Shown here one piece after another: positions 7,238 to 13,434 of a stretch of DNA of 19,629 bases; the stretch's first letter is position 1; each line of letters begins with the position of its first letter. The translations under genes were made by a program, and so were the position numbers. Origin of the DNA: JAVBOV01 sp031550205 (GTDB taxonomy: Bacteria; Pseudomonadota; Alphaproteobacteria; RF32; CAG-239); contig JAVBOV010000082.1 of assembly GCA_031550205.1 (NCBI GenBank), positions 1 through 19,629 on the forward strand. The letters run 5' to 3'. A model generated the notes under the pieces. It did no database searches. It was not told the DNA's origin and worked only from the letters and a program-made list of their open reading frames with translations.

Positions 7238-7624
7238 TCAAGATTGCATTTTAGCCTTAAGCATGTCAGCCATTTCAAGATACGCCCTTAAAGGTATATG
7301 GTCAACTTCGTCATCAACACTAACTTTAACATCTTCATGATCAAGCAGCATCTTAACTATAGCCGCTTCAACCGCTCCCAGCGTTATCGTTTGCATAAGC
7401 GCCGTCCTTTCTGTCCTGTCTTTTGCATTAACATCTATGTTTTTGCAAGAAAGCAAATGGCGCATTACATCTGTGTAATTATTAAAAGCAGCCAAATGCA
7501 AGGCCAGTTGATTCCTATCGTTTTTCACATTAACATCTATTTTTTCAGAGGCTAACAGCGATTTAACAGCTTCAACATCATTGTTCATAACAGCCGTAAA
7601 GAATTTTTTGTAAATCTTTTTCAT
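7238..7624 (-). CDS. Short ankyrin-repeat protein
   Basis: The 128-residue protein consists of about three ankyrin repeats and a short tail. Visible repeat marks are FFTAVMNNDVEAVKSLLAS, then IDVNVKNDRNQLALHLAAFNNYTDVMRHLLSC, then IDVNAKDRTERTALMQTITLG and VKMLLDHEDVKV. There is no signal peptide or membrane segment. Ankyrin repeats bind proteins; the partner is unknown, and a host-directed role, known for some ankyrin proteins of intracellular bacteria, is only a possibility. No Shine-Dalgarno is present: the leader is AT-rich and matches the leaders of the two minus-strand orphan genes at 18614-19072 and 19184-19573. It sits alone between rpoN and hpf, genes that are usually neighbours, with repeats upstream, so it is probably an accessory insertion. 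Confidence 0.85.
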   Translation of the reverse strand: MKKIYKKFFTAVMNNDVEAVKSLLASEKIDVNVKNDRNQLALHLAAFNNYTDVMRHLLSCKNIDVNAKDRTERTALMQTITLGAVEAAIVKMLLDHEDVKVSVDDEVDHIPLRAYLEMADMLKAKMQS

Positions 7625-7672
7625 AATGTTTTGTTTTAAAAATCAATAATATTTTGTTATATAATAAATACC
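7625..7672 (-). promoter_or_regulatory. Shared AT-rich leader without Shine-Dalgarno (copy 1)
   Basis: On the minus strand this reads GGTATTTATT, then ATTATTGATTTTTAAAACAA and ACATT directly before the ATG. The same order of blocks (ATTATT about 27 bases upstream, AAAACAA or AAAATAT, ATTATG) precedes the genes starting at 19072 and 19573. TATATA about 40 bases upstream of the ATG could serve as a -10. Confidence 0.5.
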
Positions 7673-7730
7673 TGATTACCTTCTCCAGAATACCACACAC
7701 ACAAGACTTTCAACACTTTTAATGTTAAAC

Positions 7731-7870
7731 TTTTGTTACATGCTAAGCAAAAAACTGACTTAAAGTCAGATTTTTGTCTGCAAATGCCCGGCTATCTTGC
7801 TTTTAATAAGGAAGCGGCAGCGACTGTATTAAAAGCTAGATACCCGGGATCCAGAAAACGAAGTTTTCTT
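7731..7870. repeat. 140-bp triple-hairpin repeat, copy 2
   Basis: Matches 1-140 at 139 of 140 positions. The one difference (A at 7754) removes a base pair from the first hairpin. The second hairpin has arms 7787-7808 and 7827-7848. It is followed, as in copy 1, by a pyrimidine tract and a GTCAT-type palindrome. Together with the two following repeats it fills most of the gene-free stretch 7625-8523. Confidence 0.92.
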
Positions 7871-7891
7871 CCCTCTCCTCTCTCCATCCCT

Positions 7892-7980
7892 GTCATTCCT
7901 GGGGCATTTTACAATTTTTCTCTGTCGACCGCAGGGAGCAGAGATAAAAAAATTGAAAAATTCTATCTGAAACCCAGGAT
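7892..7980. repeat. Long imperfect palindrome, GTCATTCCTG type
   Basis: A diverged relative of 160-241: it starts GTCATTCCTGG, ends CCCAGGAT, has AT-rich complementary arms, and is followed by a GGCCATATT also found after the first copy (252-260). The inner hairpin differs (CTCTG...CAGAG). Same position relative to the 140-bp repeat as at the left end of the window. Confidence 0.65.
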
Positions 7981-8054
7981 AAATCGGCCATATTCCCACC
8001 TGGCAACGAAGCTCAAGTATAATAAGAATAATCAATTGGTTAAACCCATCCCAA

Positions 8055-8078
8055 CCTTCCCTTAAAATTAAGGGAAGG
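8055..8078. repeat. Perfect 11-bp hairpin
   Basis: CCTTCCCTTAA pairs perfectly with TTAAGGGAAGG (8055-8065 with 8068-8078, loop AA). No T run follows and no gene ends nearby, so this is more likely part of the repeat stack than a working terminator. Confidence 0.7.
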
Positions 8079-8109
8079 AGTATAACAAACCATTCTTATT
8101 CACCTCTTT

Positions 8110-8414
8110 TCTGCCTTAGGAAAAGTATTTAGACTTTGTTAGCGTCCTGTCCGCCGGAGCATAGAGCAGGAGGAAGTCTTGCGTCCGCAGCGGTTCTGCT
8201 GAAAGAACAATAAGACAGCCAAAGAATGATAATAGAGGAAAGCAGAACTTTAGCGGAGAAAGCAAGGCGGAGCTTACAAAGTCTTAATGCTTTTACTCAT
8301 GCAGGAGCCTTTTGGTTACTTTTGGGCTCAAAAGTAACAAAACCCCATGCAGGTAAAAGACTACAAGAAAAGATTCAGATGGGATTGCCGCAGCCTAAAG
8401 GCTTCGCAATAACG
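8110..8414 (+). repeat. About 300-bp foldback repeat, copy B
   Basis: Starts TCTGCCTTAGGAAAAG. Outer stem: 8131-8143 with 8272-8284 (12 of 13). Inner hairpin: 8310-8324 with 8329-8342, loop GGCT, flanked by CATGCAGG on both sides. The end is a REP-like ATTGCCGC...GCAATAACG. The first 35 bases after TCTG are nearly the same as in copy D. It lies directly upstream of hpf. Confidence 0.85.
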
Positions 8415-8457
8415 TTTTCTTCATTTTTGCGCTCTCAAAACTCCCCCAATTTCCCTC

Positions 8458-8486
8458 TTGCAATTAAAATAAAAAAATACTATATC
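8458..8486 (+). promoter_or_regulatory. Possible hpf-ptsN promoter
   Basis: TTGCAA (8458-8463) and TATATC (8481-8486) are 17 bases apart, about 40 bases before the hpf ATG. Each matches the sigma-70-type consensus at only four of six positions. Some promoter is expected here because hpf is cut off from rpoN. No -24/-12 sigma-54 motif is seen in this stretch. Confidence 0.3.
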
Positions 8487-8523
8487 TAATAGGAATTCTA
8501 ACAATCAAATTAAAGGTAAGATT

Positions 8524-9081
8524 ATGCAAATTACACTAACAGGCAGACAAGTAGATATCGGCGACAGACTCCGCTCCCACGTTGAAGAAAACATCAACAA
8601 TTCGGTTAAAAAATATTTCAGCGCCCCCATCAGCTGCACCGTGGCTTTTGCCAAAGAAGGTGAAGAGTTCCAAGCTGAAGTAACCGTCCACCCCGCCAAA
8701 AACATTGTTTTGGTCGGCTCCGGCGCCTCTGTTGACCCATATTCTGCCTTTGACGCCGCTAATGCGCATATTGCCACTCGTCTTCGTCGTCACAAAACCA
8801 AGCTTAACGACCACAAAAGCAAAACCAGCCTGGCCGAGCTTGCAACTTCTGCCGTTTTCTCATATGATGAAAACCAAGAAGAAGTTAACATTGACGACAA
8901 CGCTCCGCTGACCATTGCTGAAACGGGCGCCAATGTTCCGGTTTGCACCGTCTCTGAAGCGGTGATGTTAATGGACTTTGCCAACGAGAACGCCATTTTG
9001 TTCAAAAACAGCGCCAATTCTCGCACCAGCATGGTATATCGCCGCAAAGACGGCAACATCGGCTGGGTAGAGCCCAAATAA
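8524..9081 (+). CDS. hpf: Ribosome hibernation promoting factor, long form
   Basis: The long form of HPF binds the 30S decoding centre through its N-terminal domain and dimerises ribosomes into 100S particles through its C-terminal domain. The S30AE domain spans about 1-100 (ITLTGRQVDIGDRLRSHVEENI, then YSAFDAANAHIATRLRRHKTKL). A poorly conserved linker of about 25 residues follows, and the C-terminal dimerisation domain ends the protein (128-185, with EAVMLMDFANENAILFKNS and VYRRKDGNIGWVEP). The 185-residue length is normal for the long form. AAAGGT lies 6 bases before the ATG. It precedes ptsN by 18 bases, a standard alphaproteobacterial pair. Confidence 0.93.
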   Translation: MQITLTGRQVDIGDRLRSHVEENINNSVKKYFSAPISCTVAFAKEGEEFQAEVTVHPAKNIVLVGSGASVDPYSAFDAANAHIATRLRRHKTKLNDHKSKTSLAELATSAVFSYDENQEEVNIDDNAPLTIAETGANVPVCTVSEAVMLMDFANENAILFKNSANSRTSMVYRRKDGNIGWVEPK

Positions 9082-9099
9082 CTCTAAAGGACGAATTTT

Positions 9100-9540
9100 A
9101 TGAAAATTTCTGATATCATGACCGAAAAAGAGGTTCTGCTTCTTGGCAAAATGCGGGGCAAACGCCACTTGCTCCAAGAACTGGCCTCCGCGGTCTCCAA
9201 AATTTTAAACATTGATGAAAGAACCGTGTTTGAAGGTCTGCTTGAGAGAGAGAGCCTTGGTTCAACCGGTTTCGGCGGCGGCACGGCTCTGCCTCACGCC
9301 CGCATTAAAGAGGTAAAGAAAGTAACCGGCATTTTTGCCAAACTCTCAAGCCCGGTCGATTTTGATTCGGTTGACAACAAACCGGTAGACTTAATTTTTG
9401 CACTTGTCTCACCTGAAAACTCCGGAGCCGACCACCTCACCGCTCTGGCCCAAATCTCCAGACTCTTAAAAAACGACGCCACTTGTGAAAAGCTCCGCCA
9501 CGCCAAAGACCAAGACGAAGTTTATTCGATACTGATATAA
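9100..9540 (+). CDS. ptsN: PTS IIA-like nitrogen regulatory protein PtsN
   Basis: EIIA-Ntr is the terminal phospho-acceptor of the nitrogen PTS (PtsP-PtsO-PtsN) and regulates potassium, nitrogen and envelope functions by protein contacts. The 146-residue protein is a single EIIA domain of the mannitol/fructose type. The phosphorylated histidine is His66 in GTALPHARI; other marks are ERESLGSTGFGGG before it and LIFALVSPE after it. AAAGGACG precedes the ATG at normal spacing. It is co-transcribed with hpf and followed at once by a strong terminator. The other PTS-Ntr genes are not in this window. Confidence 0.95.
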   Translation: MKISDIMTEKEVLLLGKMRGKRHLLQELASAVSKILNIDERTVFEGLLERESLGSTGFGGGTALPHARIKEVKKVTGIFAKLSSPVDFDSVDNKPVDLIFALVSPENSGADHLTALAQISRLLKNDATCEKLRHAKDQDEVYSILI

Positions 9541-9546
9541 CCACTA

Positions 9547-9573
9547 AAAAATCCCTCTTCCGAGGGATTTTTC
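9547..9573 (+). terminator. Terminator of hpf-ptsN
   Basis: Perfect 11-bp stem AAAAATCCCTC/GAGGGATTTTT (9547-9557 with 9562-9572, loop TTCC) beginning 6 bases after the ptsN stop. The stem ends in a T run. Confidence 0.9.
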
Positions 9574-9619
9574 GTAACACATCCGACACTGACCTCTGAC
9601 CACTGCCCCTGACCACTAA

Positions 9620-9646
9620 AAAAGCCACTCCCCTGAGTGGCTTTTC
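9620..9646. terminator. Second terminator, shared with the DUF1150-like gene
   Basis: Perfect 11-bp stem AAAAGCCACTC/GAGTGGCTTTT (9620-9630 with 9635-9645, loop CCCT). The A-rich left side and T-rich right side allow it to act in both directions. It lies 2 bases beyond the stop of the minus-strand gene at 9648-9803. Confidence 0.85.
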
Positions 9647-9647
9647 T

Positions 9648-9803
9648 CTAATGCACGCTGACCGGTTCAAATTCGTTTTGCTTGGCCAGTTGAATGGCAA
9701 AATCTCTATCATCGGCGGCGCCAAGGCGAATTCCTTCGGCCGAATATATCACCCAGCGTTCTTCCTCATTTTTAATAAATGCAATCTTAATTTCTTTATC
9801 CAT
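9648..9803 (-). CDS. DUF1150-like small protein
   Basis: This is a 51-residue protein on the minus strand. It starts MDKEIKIAF and ends AIQLAKQNEFEPVSVH before a TAG stop. The ending resembles the C-terminus of the alphaproteobacterial DUF1150 family, where an alanine-rich helix followed by an ...N..L.PVSVH end is characteristic. The WVIYSAEGIRLG segment would match the preceding strand-rich part. It is shorter than usual family members, lacking the N-terminal part. AGAGG lies 6 bases before the ATG, and a bidirectional terminator follows the stop, so it looks like a real gene. Family members often sit beside small heat-shock genes; none is present here. Role unknown; cytosolic by sequence. 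Confidence 0.7.
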   Translation of the reverse strand: MDKEIKIAFIKNEEERWVIYSAEGIRLGAADDRDFAIQLAKQNEFEPVSVH

Positions 9804-9849
9804 AAACTACCTCTAGTCTCCACCTTATAGGAAAATGGTTAAGAAACAG

Positions 9850-9878
9850 TTGCATAAATATTTTTTTCGGTTTATACC
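9850..9878 (+). promoter_or_regulatory. Likely infA promoter
   Basis: TTGCAT (9850-9855) and TATACC (9873-9878) are exactly 17 bases apart, giving a transcript start about 25 bases before the infA ATG. The individual hexamers are moderate matches. Confidence 0.4.
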
Positions 9879-9910
9879 ATTACCAGTTTAATCATTTAGG
9901 TAAAAAATTT

Positions 9911-10132
9911 ATGAGTAAAGAAGAGTTATTGGAAATGACCGGCGAAGTTGTTGAAAAACTTCCCAACACCATGTTCAGAGTAAGACTGGAAAACGGCCAC
10001 GAAATCTTGGCCCACACCGCCGGCAAAATGAGAAAGTTCCGCATCCGCGTAATGGTTGGCGACAAGGTCGACATTGAAATGACCCCCTACGATTTAACCA
10101 AAGGCCGCATCACCTTCCGCCACAAAGACTAG
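9911..10132 (+). CDS. infA: Translation initiation factor IF-1
   Basis: IF-1 binds the 30S A site during initiation. The 73-residue protein is a single S1/OB-fold domain, with the hallmark pieces MTGEVVEKLPNTMFRVRLENGH, ILAHTAGKMRKFRIRVMVGDKV and LTKGRITFRHKD. The length matches the family (71-73). An AGGT element precedes the ATG. It is a single-gene unit with its own promoter and a strong terminator. Confidence 0.97.
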   Translation: MSKEELLEMTGEVVEKLPNTMFRVRLENGHEILAHTAGKMRKFRIRVMVGDKVDIEMTPYDLTKGRITFRHKD

Positions 10133-10160
10133 TTTCTAATTCTGGTCACAGACCACTAAC

Positions 10161-10192
10161 AAAAAGCCTCTTCAACCGAAGAGGCTTTTTTT
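10161..10192 (+). terminator. Terminator of infA
   Basis: Perfect 13-bp stem AAAAAGCCTCTTC/GAAGAGGCTTTTT (10161-10173 with 10178-10190, loop AACC) followed by more T, 28 bases after the infA stop. Confidence 0.92.
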
Positions 10193-10239
10193 AACAACCT
10201 TAACAAACCCAGCATTCTTATTCCTCTTCTTTTTCTTTC

Positions 10240-10544
10240 CCGCCTTGAGTCGCAGCTTTTTAGATTTTGTTTGCTAGTTTTGCGTCCTTCACACCATCAC
10301 CTCCCCCTTAAACCGCCTTTGTGCAGATTTTTAGTTTTGTATGCGTAATTTTGCGTAGAGCGTCAGTCCGCCGTAGCTTTAGCGAAGGAGGAAACAAAGC
10401 GAGCAAATACAAAATATTAAAATCAAACGCAGGCGAAAGCTTTTGGGCACGATTGGTCTCAAAAGTAACAAAAAACCCTTGCAGGTAAAAAACTTGAAAA
10501 AAATTCAGATGAGATTGCCGCGGGCTAAAGCCATCGCAATAAGG
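10240..10544 (+). repeat. About 300-bp foldback repeat, copy C
   Basis: Starts CCGCCTTGAG, then TTTTTAGATTTTGT. A right arm around 10403-10417 (GCAAATACAAAAT) can pair with a second left arm near 10331-10344. It carries the GAAAGCTTTTGGGCACGATT segment shared with copy A and the ATTCAGATGAGATTGCCGCG segment shared with copy D, so it is a mosaic of the two. It ends GCAATAAGG, 10 bases before the stop of the YqaA-type gene. It accounts for the gap 10133-10554. Confidence 0.8.
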
Positions 10545-10554
10545 TTTCCAACGC

Positions 10555-11169
10555 TTATCCAATAAACTTAATCGCATAAAAACTACCGATTAACAATATG
10601 AAAAACCATATTGTCAATTTTCCCAAATGCTTTTCAACAAACCCCTTAATCGGCTGTCCGTATTTTTTCAAAAGCCATGCAATAAAATAAAAACGCATGC
10701 CGCGCGCCACGATAGAGGCCGCCGTAAACACCCAAAAATCAAGCTCCACCACACCCGAGGTAATTGTCACCACCTTATATGGAAACGGCGTCAGCCCGGC
10801 ACCAAACACAATCCACGCGCCATAATCATTATAATAATGCTTAAACTCGTCAAATTGCGCCATATAACCGTAAAACTCCAGAAGCGGATGCGCAATTAAA
10901 TCAAACAGCTCAAAGCCTATAAAATATCCGAACCACCCGCCCAAAACGCTGGCAATGGTTGCAACAAAGGCAATTCTCCACGCTCTTAACGGCGCCGCCA
11001 ACACCATCGGAATAATCATCACATCAGGCGGAATGGGAAAAAAGGAACTTTCAATAAAGGAAATGGCAAACAAAAAATACATTGCCTTCCGGTGCACCGA
11101 CATTTTCAGCATCATATCATAACAATATCTTGTCATGCCGCCAGCACATTTAAGCGTCTTGGTAATCAT
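10555..11169 (-). CDS. YqaA/DedA family (SNARE-associated type) membrane protein
   Basis: This is a 204-residue inner-membrane protein of the VTT/DedA superfamily, closest in layout to the YqaA branch. Marks are FAISFIESSFFPIPPDVMIIPMVLA (about 34-58, with the re-entrant Pro-rich motif), a second hydrophobic stretch with GGWFGYFIGFELF, and the conserved GAGLTPFPYKVVTITSGVV before the last helices; four to five membrane segments are visible. DedA-type proteins are linked to lipid scrambling and envelope homeostasis; a specific substrate cannot be inferred. AGGATGAGG precedes the ATG at 11169; Met12 is an alternative start with a weaker site. It is bracketed by two direct copies of the 300-bp repeat. 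Confidence 0.88.
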   Translation of the reverse strand: MITKTLKCAGGMTRYCYDMMLKMSVHRKAMYFLFAISFIESSFFPIPPDVMIIPMVLAAPLRAWRIAFVATIASVLGGWFGYFIGFELFDLIAHPLLEFYGYMAQFDEFKHYYNDYGAWIVFGAGLTPFPYKVVTITSGVVELDFWVFTAASIVARGMRFYFIAWLLKKYGQPIKGFVEKHLGKLTIWFFILLIGSFYAIKFIG

Positions 11170-11263
11170 TGCCTCATCCTTACAAACATAATAAACAGCA
11201 AGATACCACCAAAATCCTTTTTTTCAAAATATTTTTTAATACCATAATTCCACCTTCTTCTTT

Positions 11264-11570
11264 GCTGCCTTAGGAAAAGTATTTAGACTTTGTTAGCGTA
11301 GCTTTGCGTCCTCCGGCTCGTGCGTGTTCTGCCGAAAGAAGGATAAGACACCAGAAGAACAATAAAAGAGGAAGGCAGAACGTTAGCAAAGAGAGCAAAG
11401 TGGAACTCACAAAGTCTTAATGCTTTTACTCAGGCAGGGTCTTTTGGTTACTTTGGGACGCCAAAGTAACCAAAACTCATGCAGGCAAGACACTGGAAAA
11501 AAAATTCAGATGAGATTGCCGCGCTTCCGTCTCCGCTTCGCTCCGTCGCGACAGGCCGCTCGCAATGACG
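11264..11570 (+). repeat. About 300-bp foldback repeat, copy D
   Basis: Outer stem AGACTTTGT (11285-11293) with ACAAAGTCT (11409-11417). Inner perfect 15-bp hairpin 11442-11456 with 11461-11475, loop GACG, flanked by CTCAGGCAG and CTCATGCAG. It ends in a full REP (ATTGCCGC...GCAATGACG), whose last 30 bases equal 303-332. It fills most of the gap 11170-11593. Confidence 0.87.
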
Positions 11571-11593
11571 TATTTTTTTATATTTTTATACGA

Positions 11594-11956
11594 TTAAAAA
11601 TACCCCTTAACAATCTCCAGCATTTGCTCCGGCTCAGCCGGTTTGTTAATAAAATGCGCCACACCTTTTTCCTTGGCTTTTTCGGTGTCTGAAGAAACCG
11701 TCAGCATAACCACCGGCACCCCTGAAAGAGATTTTTCTTTTTTTATCATATCCAAAACCTGCCACCCGTTCAGCTCCGGCATATTAATGTCCAAGATAAT
11801 TACCTTGGGCACAATCTCTTTAACATATTTAATAAACTGATAAACATTGGTAGTGGCAAAAACCTCAAACCCTTCGCCTTCGAACAGGTTCCGGTATAAA
11901 TCGACGATAAAAATATCATCATCCAATATAAAAATTTTTCCTTGCTTTTTGTTCAT
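11594..11956 (-). CDS. Single-domain response regulator (CheY-like receiver)
   Basis: This 120-residue stand-alone receiver domain has no output domain. The acidic pocket is LDDD (12-14), the phospho-acceptor is Asp56 in VIILDINMPELNGW, the switch threonine is Thr86 in VMLTVS, and the conserved lysine is Lys105 in FINKPAEP. It should act by protein-protein contact or as a phosphorelay intermediate; no histidine kinase is nearby. I chose the ATG at 11954-11956 because GAGAGGG lies about 9 bases upstream; a TTG six codons earlier is open but would place the Shine-Dalgarno inside the gene. It is the last gene of the minus-strand operon, 44 bases after folD. Confidence 0.9.
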   Translation of the reverse strand: MNKKQGKIFILDDDIFIVDLYRNLFEGEGFEVFATTNVYQFIKYVKEIVPKVIILDINMPELNGWQVLDMIKKEKSLSGVPVVMLTVSSDTEKAKEKGVAHFINKPAEPEQMLEIVKGYF

Positions 11957-12000
11957 TTTTTCACACCCTCTCAACGGTTATAGAAAAAATATAATCTCGG

Positions 12001-12834
12001 TTATCTTCTTTTAAAGGCCTCATAGGTATTATCCAAAAGCATTGCCACCGTCATCGGGCCCACTCCGCCCGGAACTTTTGAGATATATGAGGCAATTTCA
12101 GACACTTCCTCAAAATCAACATCGCCTACAATCTTGCCGTCTACCTTGCTGATGCCCACATCAATCACAATTGCGCCTTTTTTAACCCAGTCTTTTTTAA
12201 CCAGTTTCGGCACCCCGCAGGCCGCCACCAAAATATCCGCCTTAGATGTCAAATCTTTAATATTTTTGGTGTGCGAATGAGTCAAACTTACCGTGCAGTC
12301 ATTATTCAAAAGCAAGCTGGCCAAAGGCTTGCCCACAATATTTGAACGGCCGACAATCACCGCGTTTTTGCCGTCCAAATCACTGCAAACAGTTTTAAGC
12401 ATCTTAAAAACACCTTTTGGCGTGGCCGCCACAATTGCATCTTTTGAGCCCATCTGCAGCAAACCCAGGTTACAAGGAGAAAAACCGTCAACGTCTTTCA
12501 AAGGGTTGATTAGCTTAATTATTATATCAGAATTAATGTGCCTTGGCAATGGCAGCTGCACCAAAATGCCGTTAACGCTGGGGTCGTCATTAAGCTGCTC
12601 CACCAACTCTGCCAGGTCTTTTTCAGATATATTGTCAAACTTCAAGACATTGCACTCAATACCCACTTCGGCTGCTGCTTTTTGCTTATTGCTTACATAA
12701 ATTCGGCTGGCCTCGTCATCGCCGACCAAAATCACCGCCAATTTTGGCTTAATTGTTTCTTTTTCAATCAAATCCTTAAGCTTTTCCTTAGTCTCCAAAG
12801 CCAAAAATTTACCGTCAATAATCGTTGCTGCCAT
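12001..12834 (-). CDS. folD: Bifunctional methylene-THF dehydrogenase/cyclohydrolase FolD
   Basis: FolD interconverts 5,10-methylene-THF and 10-formyl-THF with NADP in the cytosol. The 277-residue protein shows Tyr46 and Lys50 in YVSNKQKAAAEVGI, GILVQLPLP (89-97), Asp116 in KDVDGFSP, the Rossmann motif GRSNIVGKP (162-170) and the C-terminal VPGGVGPMTVAMLL. The usual PCTP before the cofactor domain reads AATP, so that cysteine is missing. The start is the ATG at 12832-12834, supported by GGAAG just upstream and by the normal N-terminus; the frame is open 28 codons further but that part lies within the DUF167 gene. It overlaps the DUF167 gene by 20 bases, implying coupled translation. Confidence 0.96.
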   Translation of the reverse strand: MAATIIDGKFLALETKEKLKDLIEKETIKPKLAVILVGDDEASRIYVSNKQKAAAEVGIECNVLKFDNISEKDLAELVEQLNDDPSVNGILVQLPLPRHINSDIIIKLINPLKDVDGFSPCNLGLLQMGSKDAIVAATPKGVFKMLKTVCSDLDGKNAVIVGRSNIVGKPLASLLLNNDCTVSLTHSHTKNIKDLTSKADILVAACGVPKLVKKDWVKKGAIVIDVGISKVDGKIVGDVDFEEVSEIASYISKVPGGVGPMTVAMLLDNTYEAFKRR

Positions 12835-13108
12835 GTATGCTTCCAACCAAAACCTTTTTATAATTATCCGTTTCTCCGCCGACAATCTCAACATCGGATT
12901 TTGCCACCTTAAGTTCATCGGCCAAAAACCTGATTAACTCTTTGTTGGCTTTGCCTTTTTCGGGCGCGGCGGCAATATTAATTTTCAAGAAAACTCTGCC
13001 GTCTTTGTCTTCCCACATTCCCTTAACTTCCGTCACCTGAGCCCCCGGATTCGCCTTAATCCGCAAAATTGCGCCGTCCTTGGTATATTCAAACGGAAAA
13101 TTCACCAT
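12815..13108 (-). CDS. yggU: DUF167 (YggU) family protein
   Basis: This is a 97-residue protein of the YggU/DUF167 family, a small conserved alpha/beta fold of unknown role. Family marks are LRIKANPGAQVTEVKG, VFLKINIAAAPEKGKANKELIRFLA and the end DVEIVGGETDNYKKVLVGS. It starts 2 bases after the yggT stop and overlaps folD, so the three are read as one unit. The pairing of YggT and YggU is widespread, which supports both calls. Confidence 0.9.
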   Translation of the reverse strand: MVNFPFEYTKDGAILRIKANPGAQVTEVKGMWEDKDGRVFLKINIAAAPEKGKANKELIRFLADELKVAKSDVEIVGGETDNYKKVLVGSIHGSNDY

Positions 13109-13110
13109 TC

Positions 13111-13413
13111 TTATCCCATCAAAAGATTGCTGATGTGTCCCACAATGCGGCCCGCAAACAGCAAAGCCAGCATCAAAATAAATGGAGAAAAATCAAACCC
13201 TGAAACTGGCGGAATTTTCTCGCCGATTTTTCTATATGCCGGATGCGTAAGCTTTTCCAAAACTTCCATAGTCTTGGCCGTATATTTATTATTAACTTCC
13301 AAAACCTTAAAATGCAGCAGCCAGTGCAAAACCACTTCCACCAGCACAACCTTAAAATAAATATCAATTAAAAGACCCAAAATATAAAAAATCGGCTCAA
13401 ACAAAGCACCCAT
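13111..13413 (-). CDS. yggT: YggT family membrane protein
   Basis: This 100-residue inner-membrane protein has two hydrophobic helices, one near 8-33 (IFYILGLLIDIYFKVVLVEVVLHWLL) and one near 76-97 (PFILMLALLFAGRIV), joined by a loop with the family marks LTHPAYRKIGEKIPPVSGFDFSPF. YggT proteins have been linked to division or osmotic roles in some bacteria, but no reaction is known. AGGAG lies 8 bases before the ATG. It follows the 313-aa unknown gene by 21 bases. Confidence 0.9.
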   Translation of the reverse strand: MGALFEPIFYILGLLIDIYFKVVLVEVVLHWLLHFKVLEVNNKYTAKTMEVLEKLTHPAYRKIGEKIPPVSGFDFSPFILMLALLFAGRIVGHISNLLMG

Positions 13414-13434
13414 ATTAACTTTCTCCTAAAAAAT

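Noticed and set aside
7733..8065. 110-codon open frame across the 140-bp repeat and the next palindrome
   Set aside because: It lies entirely in hairpin-forming repeats, has no ribosome site, and its composition follows the repeat rather than coding bias.
1..8414. CRISPR array suspected from recurring short palindromes
   Set aside because: The repeats are long, diverse and irregularly spaced, with no constant repeat-spacer period and no cas gene in the window.
8226..8489. Open frame in repeat copy B, with a similar one at 11420-11692 in copy D
   Set aside because: Falls on the repeat stems and shows no coding features.
8415..8523. Possible sigma-54 promoter for hpf
   Set aside because: No GG and GC pair with the -24/-12 spacing and context could be found; only a weak sigma-70-type candidate is present.
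11581..11602. AT-only 8-bp hairpin after the response regulator as its terminator
   Set aside because: Contains no G or C in the stem apart from the loop and overlaps the end of the gene; too weak to call.
12835..12918. 28-codon N-terminal extension of folD
   Set aside because: It lies inside the DUF167 gene in another frame, and FolD proteins start at the ATG at 12834, which has a ribosome site.
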